Origin: Chryseobacterium gleum
GTDB taxonomy: Bacteria > Bacteroidota > Bacteroidia > Flavobacteriales_D > Crocinitomicaceae
Assembly (NCBI GenBank): GCA_945888625.1
Contig: CAMDAH010000001.1
Coordinates: 1-64,000, forward strand
Reading direction: 5' to 3'
Length of the DNA stretch: 64,000 nucleotides
The translations under genes and the position numbers were made by a program. The notes under the pieces are model-generated. The model was not told where the DNA came from, made no database searches, and was given only the letters and a program-made list of their open reading frames with translations. Every line of letters starts with the position of its first letter. Positions within the stretch are counted from its first letter, which is position 1. Positions 36,333 to 44,318 of the stretch are shown here, in pieces.

Positions 36333-37217
36333 TTAGTATAGGTTATCTAATTTCATACGAAGATACTTGTTTAATGCAAACCATGTTGATACTAGCGTGA
36401 TTAAAATGCCTAAAAATACTAAGGACCCCGACAATAATAAAAGTACTTGCCAAGAAAAAGTTATTTCTATGGTTTCCATTACATTGTTTAATGCAAAGAA
36501 AACGCTTACTAATAAAAACAAAGAAATAATTGCAGAAATAACACCCTGAAAAATTGACGCCATTAAAAATGGTCTGCGAATATGCGATGATGTTGCGCCA
36601 ACAAGCGTCATTGTTTTTATTGTAAAACGTTTGGCATAAAGTGACATCCGAATTGTATTGTTGATCATAGCAACAGCGATAGTTATTAAAAGAGCCGCTA
36701 TTGATAGAAATAATAAAACAAATTGTTTAAACCCCAAGTTCACTTTTTCGACACTTGCCTCATCATAATTGACCTCATCAATTTGGTTAGGAAAAGATTT
36801 TAACAGCTTATATTTTATTTTTTTCATGCCTTTTTTATTTGCAAAAGAAGCGTTTGGAGAAAAACACAGCGAAGGAGGTAAGGGGTTCTCTCCCTCCAAC
36901 AATTCAATTATCTCTTCCTGCTCCCTGCCGCCAAACTCTTGTATGGCCCTTTCAGCTGAGACAAACCAAACCTTTTTAAATTCTTTCCAATTCTTTATCC
37001 GCAACTCAATTTGTTTAATATCGGCGTCATTAAGTTTGGTGTTAAAAAACACGTCTCCCTGTAGGCTTTCTTTTGCTTGATTTTGAATATTGCTAAGTCC
37101 AAACATACCACTTAGCACTATACCAATCATAAAGAGGACTAGTGAGATGCCTATTATTGTTGAGACATAACTGGTTTTAACGCCTCGTTTATTGTATTTC
37201 TCTATTGCTTCTGACAT
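36333..37217 (-). CDS. ftsX: Cell division protein FtsX
   Basis: ABC-transporter-like permease that, with FtsE, links the divisome to peptidoglycan hydrolase activation. It has 294 residues: an N-terminal span (about 18-40), a periplasmic domain (about 50-165) and three C-terminal spans. MINNTIRMSLYAKRFTIKTMTLVGATSSHIRRPFL is the conserved cytoplasmic coupling region. ftsE is not adjacent. The ATG lies four bases after TACTTTTG, so the operon mRNA is probably leaderless. It heads ftsX-DUF3098-uppP-truB. Confidence 0.94.
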   Translation of the reverse strand: MSEAIEKYNKRGVKTSYVSTIIGISLVLFMIGIVLSGMFGLSNIQNQAKESLQGDVFFNTKLNDADIKQIELRIKNWKEFKKVWFVSAERAIQEFGGREQEEIIELLEGENPLPPSLCFSPNASFANKKGMKKIKYKLLKSFPNQIDEVNYDEASVEKVNLGFKQFVLLFLSIAALLITIAVAMINNTIRMSLYAKRFTIKTMTLVGATSSHIRRPFLMASIFQGVISAIISLFLLVSVFFALNNVMETIEITFSWQVLLLLSGSLVFLGILITLVSTWFALNKYLRMKLDNLY

Positions 37218-37221
37218 ATTT

Positions 37222-37229
37222 CAAAAGTA
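37222..37229 (-). promoter_or_regulatory. -7 element of the ftsX operon (TACTTTTG)
   Basis: TACTTTTG on the minus strand ends four bases from the ftsX ATG. A TTTA candidate -33 box (37247-37250) lies 17 bases upstream, slightly closer than usual. Confidence 0.5.
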
Positions 37230-37313
37230 GTTTAAAACCAATCTGTTAAATCGCAATCCTCAAGGAATAATCAACCATGCATTGTGGATTGAAAATAACT
37301 TTTTACTATTTAA

Positions 37314-39212
37314 TTAATTTGGAACCCAGTCACCGTACTCTTTTATTAGATCAATAAGTGCTTGAACGGCTTCTTTTTCAGGCACATTTTTTCTAACCAC
37401 TTGCTTTTCCTTATACAACGTTATTTTACCTGGCCCCGTTCCGACATAACCGTAATCTGCATCTGCCATTTCTCCTGGACCATTTACTATGCATCCCATT
37501 ATTCCTATTTTAATTCCCTTTAAGTGAGCTGTTCGTTGTCTAATTTTTGCCGTTGTTTCCTGCAAGTCAAATAAGGTACGCCCGCACGATGGGCAGGAAA
37601 TATACTCTGTTTTTGAAATGCGCGTTCGTGTAGCCTGTAAAATCCCAAATGCCGTGGAATTTATGGCTGTTAGTGGTTGTTTGCCACTAAGCCAAATTCC
37701 ATCGCCAAACCCATCAATAAACAACGAACCACAATCGCTAGCAACATGCAACTGAAAAGTTTCCATGTCCTCTGAATCGTTCACTACTTTCAAAATAACT
37801 GGATTATTCCATTTCAATTTCAATAAATCAATATATACCTTGCGAAAAAGTTGTGTCTTATTGCTATAAGCTGTTTTTAATACTAAAATCATGTCTTCGA
37901 ACTCTACTAAATTTGCCGGTAAAGGTTGACTGCACTCCACTTCCAAAAAAGCACGCTGTTTCTTATCCAAAATTGGAAGGTGCTCCGTTTTAACCAAAGG
38001 ATAAAATCCTTTTTTACCCGAATAATGTTTTTCCCAAACATCAAAATCAACGAGCACTCCTAATGTTCCGGGACATTCGAAATCAAGTATGTTTTGGCCA
38101 AGGTAAACGTAATCTGCTGCTAAATCTTGTATGTTCCATTTATCAAGTTGTACAGAATAGTTATACCCAAAGCCGTAAAAATTAGCGGGAACAATCGTCT
38201 GCTTCCTTGAAAAATCGGCAATAACAACAGGCACATTTTTTCCGCCAATATTATGTATTTCCCTACTCGTTCTTCGCGCATACGTATAAGGACTATAAAG
38301 AGGGTCTTCCGTTTTATCTAAAATGAAAAAATCGTTGGTATCATCAAATTTTGCTGCTAATTTGCGTGCTACAGGAAGTTCAAACTCGGGGTCCTCTGTT
38401 AATGAAACTCGAATAGTATCCCCAATGCCATCCTCCAATAAAGCGCCTATGCCAACTGCCGACTTAATTCTACCGTCCTCTCCATCTCCTGCTTCTGTTA
38501 CGCCAAGGTGTAAGGGATAGCAACGCTTTTGATTTAACATTTTAGCAACCAAAAGACGATAAGCTTGAACCATAACGATGGTATTACTTGCCTTCATGGA
38601 AATGGTTAAATTAAAGTATTCGTTCTTTTCACATATTCGGATAAACTCCAAAGCCGATTCCACCATGCCTTCAGGCGTATCGCCATAACGACTTAAAATT
38701 CTGTCTGAAAGGGATCCATGATTTGTTCCAATTCGCATGGCTGTATGGTGCTTTTTACACAACAAAACAAGGGGCGTAAACTTATCTTCAATCCGGTCTA
38801 TTTCTGCCTGATAACTTGCATCTGTATAGTCAATTTCTTCAAACTTTTTCTTATCGGCGTAATTTCCAGGGTTAATGCGGACTTTCTCGACTAAGGTGGC
38901 AGCAATTTCCGCTGCATTGGGTGTAAAATGAATGTCGGCTACCAATGGCGTAGTGTAGCCTTTATCTTGTAATAATTTTCTAATTACCCCTAAATTTTCT
39001 GCTTCCTTTTTACTAGGGGCGGTTAATCTAACGAGTTCGGATCCGGCTTCAATCATGCGAATGGACTGGTTAACAGAATCTTCGGTAGCCATGGTGTCAG
39101 TTGTTGTCATGGATTGCAAACGAATAGGATTTTCGCCGCCCATTTTTAAACCCCCAATACTAACCTCCAATGTGGTAATTCTTTTTCTATTTAATAAATC
39201 GATACAATACAT
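37314..39212 (-). CDS. ispG: 4-hydroxy-3-methylbut-2-enyl diphosphate synthase, long form
   Basis: Iron-sulfur enzyme for the penultimate step of the MEP pathway (MEcPP to HMBPP). At 632 residues it is the three-domain form found in Bacteroidota, Chlamydiae and plants; the E. coli type has about 370. N-terminal TIM-barrel motifs include IRLQSMTTTDT, LVADIHFTPNAA and RINPGNYADKKKF. The insert domain spans about 280-520. The [4Fe-4S] ligands are in CPSCGRTLFDLQ and GIMGCIVNGPGEM near the C-terminus. A TAACTTTG promoter lies about 43 bases upstream. Confidence 0.97.
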   Translation of the reverse strand: MYCIDLLNRKRITTLEVSIGGLKMGGENPIRLQSMTTTDTMATEDSVNQSIRMIEAGSELVRLTAPSKKEAENLGVIRKLLQDKGYTTPLVADIHFTPNAAEIAATLVEKVRINPGNYADKKKFEEIDYTDASYQAEIDRIEDKFTPLVLLCKKHHTAMRIGTNHGSLSDRILSRYGDTPEGMVESALEFIRICEKNEYFNLTISMKASNTIVMVQAYRLLVAKMLNQKRCYPLHLGVTEAGDGEDGRIKSAVGIGALLEDGIGDTIRVSLTEDPEFELPVARKLAAKFDDTNDFFILDKTEDPLYSPYTYARRTSREIHNIGGKNVPVVIADFSRKQTIVPANFYGFGYNYSVQLDKWNIQDLAADYVYLGQNILDFECPGTLGVLVDFDVWEKHYSGKKGFYPLVKTEHLPILDKKQRAFLEVECSQPLPANLVEFEDMILVLKTAYSNKTQLFRKVYIDLLKLKWNNPVILKVVNDSEDMETFQLHVASDCGSLFIDGFGDGIWLSGKQPLTAINSTAFGILQATRTRISKTEYISCPSCGRTLFDLQETTAKIRQRTAHLKGIKIGIMGCIVNGPGEMADADYGYVGTGPGKITLYKEKQVVRKNVPEKEAVQALIDLIKEYGDWVPN

Positions 39213-39254
39213 GTAATTGACATTTTAAGTATAAATACATCAGCTTCCGTTCAG

Positions 39255-39288
39255 CAAAGTTAGCTAATAGTTTTCTTTGATATCCAAA
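39255..39288 (-). promoter_or_regulatory. ispG promoter (TTTG-N22-TAACTTTG)
   Basis: On the minus strand TTTG (39285-39288) precedes TAACTTTG (39255-39262) by 22 bases, slightly longer than the usual 19-21. The leader is about 38 bases, long for this genome. Confidence 0.5.
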
Positions 39289-39321
39289 TCCACGCTATGG
39301 ATACTTTTTTGTTTTTATCCT

Positions 39322-42300
39322 TTATTCTTCCTTACTATTTAACAACACCTTAAATACAGTACCACCACTTTTTGTTGATGTAAAAGAAATAGTACCCCCG
39401 TGATTATCAACTATTTGTTTAACCAAAGAAAGTCCTATTCCACTACCCGTTGATTTTGTCGTAAAATGAGGGGTAAATATTTTGTCGTATTGATTTACAG
39501 AAATGCCACATCCGTTGTCTTTAATTGCTATCTGTATAATGTTGTTCGTTTGGGTTATAGAAATATTAATTTCTGGATAAGCAACCTCTGAACAAGCTTG
39601 AGATGCGTTTTTAAGAAGGTTATTAATTACCTGAATCCATTGGTCTTTATCTATTTTTACAATACATTTTTCTAACGCACAATCCAATGTGATTTTTACT
39701 TTTTCATCGAAAAGAAAAACGGGTAAAATACGTTTTATAAGTAACACGAGATCGGTCTCTTTTTTGTTAGGAATTGGTAACTGCGCAAAAAGTGAGAAGT
39801 CATTGGCAATCTTAACTAAACTATCAACCTGCTCAATTATGGATTTTACCACTAATTCAATTTTCGTTTTTGACTCCGAATCGTTAGGGTCATAAGAACG
39901 AAGTAACTGCTGAACGCTTAGTTTTATTGGAGTTAATGGATTTTTAATCTCATGTGCTACTTGCTTTGCCATTTCTCTCCATGCCGATTCTCGTTCGTTT
40001 GATTTTAGTTGCTTGATAGCAAGGTCTAACTCATCCAGTTTGTTGTTGTAAGCGTCAACAATTGTACTTATTTCATCTTTAGCAGAATAAATTATATGCT
40101 GGTTTCTTTGTCCGAAACTTATGGCTCTTACTTTTAATTGAAGCTGCTTTAATGGTTGCACCAATCGATTAGAAACGAGTAACGAAATAATTATAGCGCC
40201 TGCGAGCAACAAGATGAAGATATTCATGATGGAGACTAAAAAAGACTGTATTTGTCTTTCAAAATCGCGTTGTTTTCCAAACTGCTGTATATTTAAAAAA
40301 CCAACGGTTTCATTTTTTCCATTATTCAAGGGCATGTATACCGAATAGAACGTTAGTTTCCCTATGTTTTCCTTTTGGGAATATAAACTTTTAGCGTTAA
40401 ATTTTAATTCATTTAAAGCGGTAGGATTAATTTGTTCACTTTGAAGCCCCAAAGAGAAAACTTCTGGCTTTGAACCGCCGATTAAGTAACCGTTTAAATC
40501 ATAAATGTTAATGTCTGTTTCAAAAATTGCTGCTAATTTTTCGGTAAATAATTCGAGAAACGTTCTGTCTTTAACTCGTGAAATCGTTGTAGATTGACCA
40601 ATTTTATTACTTAACTCTGATGATATCGCTTTTACTTTGTCTATAGTGGTTTTGTTATTATATAATTCGTATTGACGACTAACAAATAAGCCACTCACCG
40701 AACCAAAGAAAACAAGTGATAAAACGACTAGGGAAACAGACATTATTTGAATTTTTAACGCTAAAGTCCAACTGTATGCATCTTTTTTTACAAATACCAA
40801 GTTGACAATATTGGCAATGACTAATAATAAGCCCCAAAAACAAAACACATAAGAGAAAGAAGTTAGTTTATCATAGCTGGTTTTAGCTTTTTCTGACAAA
40901 ACAACTGCCTCGTTATTTCCTTTAAATAATACATAATGATTGTAAGCATCTTCATTAAAAAATAGTCCTTTTGCAAAGTGTTTTTTGAAAGAAAAAACAC
41001 ATGTTGGAAAATGAAAATCACCGTTTTGCTTAACTAGTTTTCCTTTAAAATAATTAGCTGTAGAATAACGGGAAAGGCCGCTTATCTCTTTTGCCTCCTT
41101 CGATAACAATAGCCTCGGAAAACCTATTTCTTCCGGTATTTTTTTTGACTTTAAACTAAATACAATAATTCCCTTGCGTTCATTAATTGTTTGTTTAATC
41201 AAATAACTAAAGCCTAAATAAGAATCGTTAAGAAAGAAAATGCTTTCGTTAATTTCTGATTTTTCACTGTGATTTTTCACTAAATCATCTAGCTTATTTT
41301 CGTCTAATCCATCCTGTGATATAAGGGTGTTTGATAACGAATCGATAACGGTAATGCCTAAATCATATGCGTCCCAAACACCGTTAAAATAAGTCCGTTT
41401 GAAATAATCTTCCACATCCGATGCAATTAGGGTGCTTGCACCGGCAAAAAAAAGTGCTTGTATTGTTGAGTCCGCCTGTAATTCCTTTTGAAATGTTGAA
41501 TAATTAATTTCAACCTCATAATCACGAACCAATAACAACTGAGTGGCATAAAGCTTTCTCATCGCGCGTTCTTTCTGGCTGTTCTGGGTGTCCAATTCAT
41601 TAGTTATTACAAATGAAAAAAGAGCCAAAAGACATAGTTGCAAGACTATATTTTTATTGCCCGTTTGATTATTTTGTGTTATTAAACTAATTAAACACAA
41701 CATAACAGGTAATAGCAAAGAAATTGCCGAAGTGTTTCTATATAAATACATTCTAAAGACAATGAAACCTATTGCTAAAGCAATAATTAAAATCCACGCT
41801 CTCGGTTTTAATGCTTCCAATTCATATAACTGGCGCAATACCTTCATAAGGCCAGTATAAAAACAATAAAAAATAATGCCTACTAAAACAATAATTAAAT
41901 AGGAATAAAGGGAAAGTGTAAACGGTAAATCCAATGCCAAAGAAATATCGGCGTTTTCCACCAAAACAACTATAAAATCTAAAATAAACCACCATAAAAC
42001 GTAAATTATTACGATAAAAATGAATTTCCAAAAAATAACCTGTTTAGAAATTACAAATTTTAACAGAATTAAATAACCGAAAATTAAAATGCCAATATTT
42101 ACAAATAATGCTAAAATGGTAGGAAATAGTTTGTTGAAAGGAAATAAAGTGGCTGATTGGAACTCTTGGTTTTGAAAAAAATTAAGAGAAAAAAAATAAA
42201 CCGACAAAAAGCGAAATGAAAGGAATGCCAAAAATGCAAATAGGCCATAAAGTTGATTCTTTTTAATCAAACTATATAAGGCACAAAAAAAAGAGCCATA

Positions 42301-42936
42301 CGCTAAGAGTAATAAAACAAAAGTTAGGCGCGTGTTAAGTGCATGAGCACCCGTTTCAATTAGTTGAGTAATATAAAATAAATGCCTTGAATTTTTATCT
42401 TTAACTGAAAAGAATCCTTCAGTTGAAACGGCCAATTTAATTGGTCCATCGTAAATAGATGAGCTGAAATTATTCGTTAAGTATTCATTCTCGAGTTTAT
42501 AGATGGATTGAACTAAAAAAGCGCACTGGATATGGAACCCATCTTTTTTCTTTGAAATAATGTAATAATAACCGTTAGCTAATTTGTAAAAACCGTTTTT
42601 TAATTCATTTGATTTAATCCTCGTTTCAACCGGTATTTGATTAGTATTCCAATAAATCAATTGATTATTGCGATAAACATGTAAAAAAAAGGGCGTTTTA
42701 TTAAATCTTACATGATGATTAGCTGGTTTTGAAACACTATTGACTAATGCGCGGACTTCTTTTTCCATTGCATCTTGTGCAAGGTTAAATGAATGCTGAA
42801 TTTGTTGATGTATTGCCGGAGTTAATTGCTTGCTATTGTCGTACTTATCTATAAAAAGAGCTGAAATGAATAAAACACTCGACAAAAAAAACCACCCCCA
42901 CTTTTTTAAACGAATAGCTGATTTTATCTTAATCAT
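39322..42936 (-). CDS. Large membrane sensor histidine kinase (NtrY-like)
   Basis: A 1204-residue kinase. The N-terminal ~800 residues form an unusual sensor: one span (about 14-30), a periplasmic domain, a block of about seven spans (about 200-440), another extracytoplasmic domain, a span and a further sensor domain. A HAMP domain (NRLVQPLKQLQLKVRAISFG) leads to HisKA with the phosphorylated His995 in VAHEIKNPLTPIKLS. The HATPase has its N box NNLLKNASQA, G1 DNGCGIS and GSGIGLSLVKQIVD. HEIKNPLTPIKLS is NtrY-like. No response regulator is adjacent. It overlaps udk by eight bases. Confidence 0.92.
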   Translation of the reverse strand: MIKIKSAIRLKKWGWFFLSSVLFISALFIDKYDNSKQLTPAIHQQIQHSFNLAQDAMEKEVRALVNSVSKPANHHVRFNKTPFFLHVYRNNQLIYWNTNQIPVETRIKSNELKNGFYKLANGYYYIISKKKDGFHIQCAFLVQSIYKLENEYLTNNFSSSIYDGPIKLAVSTEGFFSVKDKNSRHLFYITQLIETGAHALNTRLTFVLLLLAYGSFFCALYSLIKKNQLYGLFAFLAFLSFRFLSVYFFSLNFFQNQEFQSATLFPFNKLFPTILALFVNIGILIFGYLILLKFVISKQVIFWKFIFIVIIYVLWWFILDFIVVLVENADISLALDLPFTLSLYSYLIIVLVGIIFYCFYTGLMKVLRQLYELEALKPRAWILIIALAIGFIVFRMYLYRNTSAISLLLPVMLCLISLITQNNQTGNKNIVLQLCLLALFSFVITNELDTQNSQKERAMRKLYATQLLLVRDYEVEINYSTFQKELQADSTIQALFFAGASTLIASDVEDYFKRTYFNGVWDAYDLGITVIDSLSNTLISQDGLDENKLDDLVKNHSEKSEINESIFFLNDSYLGFSYLIKQTINERKGIIVFSLKSKKIPEEIGFPRLLLSKEAKEISGLSRYSTANYFKGKLVKQNGDFHFPTCVFSFKKHFAKGLFFNEDAYNHYVLFKGNNEAVVLSEKAKTSYDKLTSFSYVFCFWGLLLVIANIVNLVFVKKDAYSWTLALKIQIMSVSLVVLSLVFFGSVSGLFVSRQYELYNNKTTIDKVKAISSELSNKIGQSTTISRVKDRTFLELFTEKLAAIFETDINIYDLNGYLIGGSKPEVFSLGLQSEQINPTALNELKFNAKSLYSQKENIGKLTFYSVYMPLNNGKNETVGFLNIQQFGKQRDFERQIQSFLVSIMNIFILLLAGAIIISLLVSNRLVQPLKQLQLKVRAISFGQRNQHIIYSAKDEISTIVDAYNNKLDELDLAIKQLKSNERESAWREMAKQVAHEIKNPLTPIKLSVQQLLRSYDPNDSESKTKIELVVKSIIEQVDSLVKIANDFSLFAQLPIPNKKETDLVLLIKRILPVFLFDEKVKITLDCALEKCIVKIDKDQWIQVINNLLKNASQACSEVAYPEINISITQTNNIIQIAIKDNGCGISVNQYDKIFTPHFTTKSTGSGIGLSLVKQIVDNHGGTISFTSTKSGGTVFKVLLNSKEE

Positions 42937-43585
42937 TAAGTATTAAAGTTGGAAATCTACTTTGTAATGATAACAATAACTTTCTAAAGTCCTCATCAGC
43001 ATGGTGGTTATTTCGGTAAATAAAACTCGCCTCTTTTTTGTAAGGTAAAATAAATTCATTAAAACAGGGAACGGCATGGTTTTCCCACTGATAAATGATA
43101 TCTGATCTTCTATAGCCTCTTGTTTCTTGGTCGCGGTAAATGCGTCTGTCTAACTGGACATTCGGTTCAACGTCAACAAAAATAGTATAGTCTAATAAAT
43201 TTCTAACGCCTACGTAATGATAAAGAAAAAGCCCTTCTACTATAAGAATTCGGCTTGGCTGAATAGTTAATAAAACATTTTTTGCGGGGCTGGAATTAAA
43301 AAAATATTCCTTTACTTCTATTGGAATTCCATTGGATAGCGCAATTAAATCTGTTGTTAATTGTTGTTCGTTTAATGCTGTTGGTAAATCAAAATTTATT
43401 ACTCCCCGCGTATCTTTTTGTTGGTTATCAATAGTGTTATAGTAATTGTCCATACTGAAGATAGAAGGTTTTTGCTGATGTAAAACCTCCCCCAAACGGC
43501 GTAACAAAGTGGTTTTACCGGCGCCACTACCGCCGCTGATTCCAATAATTATGCTTTTTTTCGTACAAGTTAAATTCGATTTCAT
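42929..43585 (-). CDS. udk: Uridine kinase
   Basis: Phosphorylates uridine or cytidine in pyrimidine salvage. It has 218 residues. The Walker A is GISGGSGAGKTTL. FSMDNYYN, the INFDLPTAL segment, ILIVEGLFLYHY (Walker B-like) and RRIYRDQETRGYRRSDI follow. The ATG at 43585 was chosen because the -7 box ends six bases upstream. The last eight bases overlap the start of the sensor kinase gene, so the kinase may depend on translation of udk. Confidence 0.93.
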   Translation of the reverse strand: MKSNLTCTKKSIIIGISGGSGAGKTTLLRRLGEVLHQQKPSIFSMDNYYNTIDNQQKDTRGVINFDLPTALNEQQLTTDLIALSNGIPIEVKEYFFNSSPAKNVLLTIQPSRILIVEGLFLYHYVGVRNLLDYTIFVDVEPNVQLDRRIYRDQETRGYRRSDIIYQWENHAVPCFNEFILPYKKEASFIYRNNHHADEDFRKLLLSLQSRFPTLILND

Positions 43586-43591
43586 ACAATG

Positions 43592-43599
43592 CAAAAATA
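43592..43599 (-). promoter_or_regulatory. -7 element of udk and the sensor kinase (TATTTTTG)
   Basis: TATTTTTG on the minus strand is followed by CATTGT and then the ATG, almost the same layout as the asnS promoter (TATTTTTG CATCT ATG). Confidence 0.5.
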
Positions 43600-43655
43600 A
43601 GTATTCATAAAAGATTTTCTCAAACCATTAAAAGTAGATTTAATAGATTAAGTTG

Positions 43656-43663
43656 TAATTTTG
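43656..43663 (+). promoter_or_regulatory. -7 element of the redoxin gene (TAATTTTG)
   Basis: TAATTTTG fits TAnnTTTG; the predicted leader to the ATG at 43691 is about 21 bases. A short ATG frame at 43673 stops after six codons and is not a gene. Confidence 0.45.
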
Positions 43664-43690
43664 AATAAATTCTATGTTTAAACTTTTTAT

Positions 43691-44305
43691 ATGATAAAAT
43701 TGTGTTTGTACTTGCTTTTTTTTCTATTGGTAAATAGTACGGTTTCAGGTCAATTAAAACTGAAAGATAAAGCGCCACTAAGTGATAAATTGATGGTGTC
43801 TGCTAATACGGAAAGTTTATCCTTGATAAAAGCCATGAAAAAAAATGGCTTGGTTGTTATCTTTAGTTGTAATACTTGTCCTTTTGTAGTGGGAACAGAA
43901 AGTTTTCCCGGTTGGGAACTTCAATATAATGAACTGTACGCCCAAGCAACTAAAAACAATATTGGTTTCTTGATTTTAAATTCCAACGAAGGAAAACGTG
44001 CTGGTGATGACTCTTTTATTGAAATGAAAAAGCACGCTGAGGAAAAGAAATATAACATGCCGTATTTAATGGATGAAAACAGTGCTTTAGCAAATGCGTT
44101 TGGAGCAAAAACAACCCCTCATGTCTATTTTTTTAATGAAAAATTATCGTTGATTTATATGGGGTCTATTGATAATATCTGGGATAAGAATCGAACCCAA
44201 ACCATTCCTTACTTAATGAATGCTATGTTAGCGAAAAACCAAGGGAATCGAATTAAAATAAAAAATACTACCCCAAAGGGTTGTAGTATTAAACGGACTA
44301 AATAA
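43691..44305 (+). CDS. Exported thioredoxin-like (redoxin) protein
   Basis: A 204-residue thioredoxin-fold protein with an N-terminal signal peptide (MIKLCLYLLFFLLVNSTVSG, then Q). The redox CxxC is CNTC in VVIFSCNTCPFV. The cis-proline loop is KTTPHVYFF and LMDENSALANAFGA is typical of AhpC/TSA-like proteins. It probably acts in the periplasm on disulfides. The C-terminal tail (NTTPKGCSIKR) has an extra Cys and overlaps a DNA inverted repeat at 44264-44290. The secreted protease gene follows 13 bases later. Confidence 0.88.
   Translation: MIKLCLYLLFFLLVNSTVSGQLKLKDKAPLSDKLMVSANTESLSLIKAMKKNGLVVIFSCNTCPFVVGTESFPGWELQYNELYAQATKNNIGFLILNSNEGKRAGDDSFIEMKKHAEEKKYNMPYLMDENSALANAFGAKTTPHVYFFNEKLSLIYMGSIDNIWDKNRTQTIPYLMNAMLAKNQGNRIKIKNTTPKGCSIKRTK
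44264..44290. other. Inverted repeat at the 3' end of the redoxin gene
   Basis: AATACTAC and GTAGTATT form an 8-bp stem around CCCCAAAGGGTT, where a further CCC/GGG pairing is possible. It lies inside the last codons of the redoxin gene, before the stop, and is not followed by a T-run, so it is not a typical intrinsic terminator. It may shape mRNA stability or reduce read-through into the protease gene. Confidence 0.45.
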
Positions 44306-44318
44306 AATCTCAGCAAAA

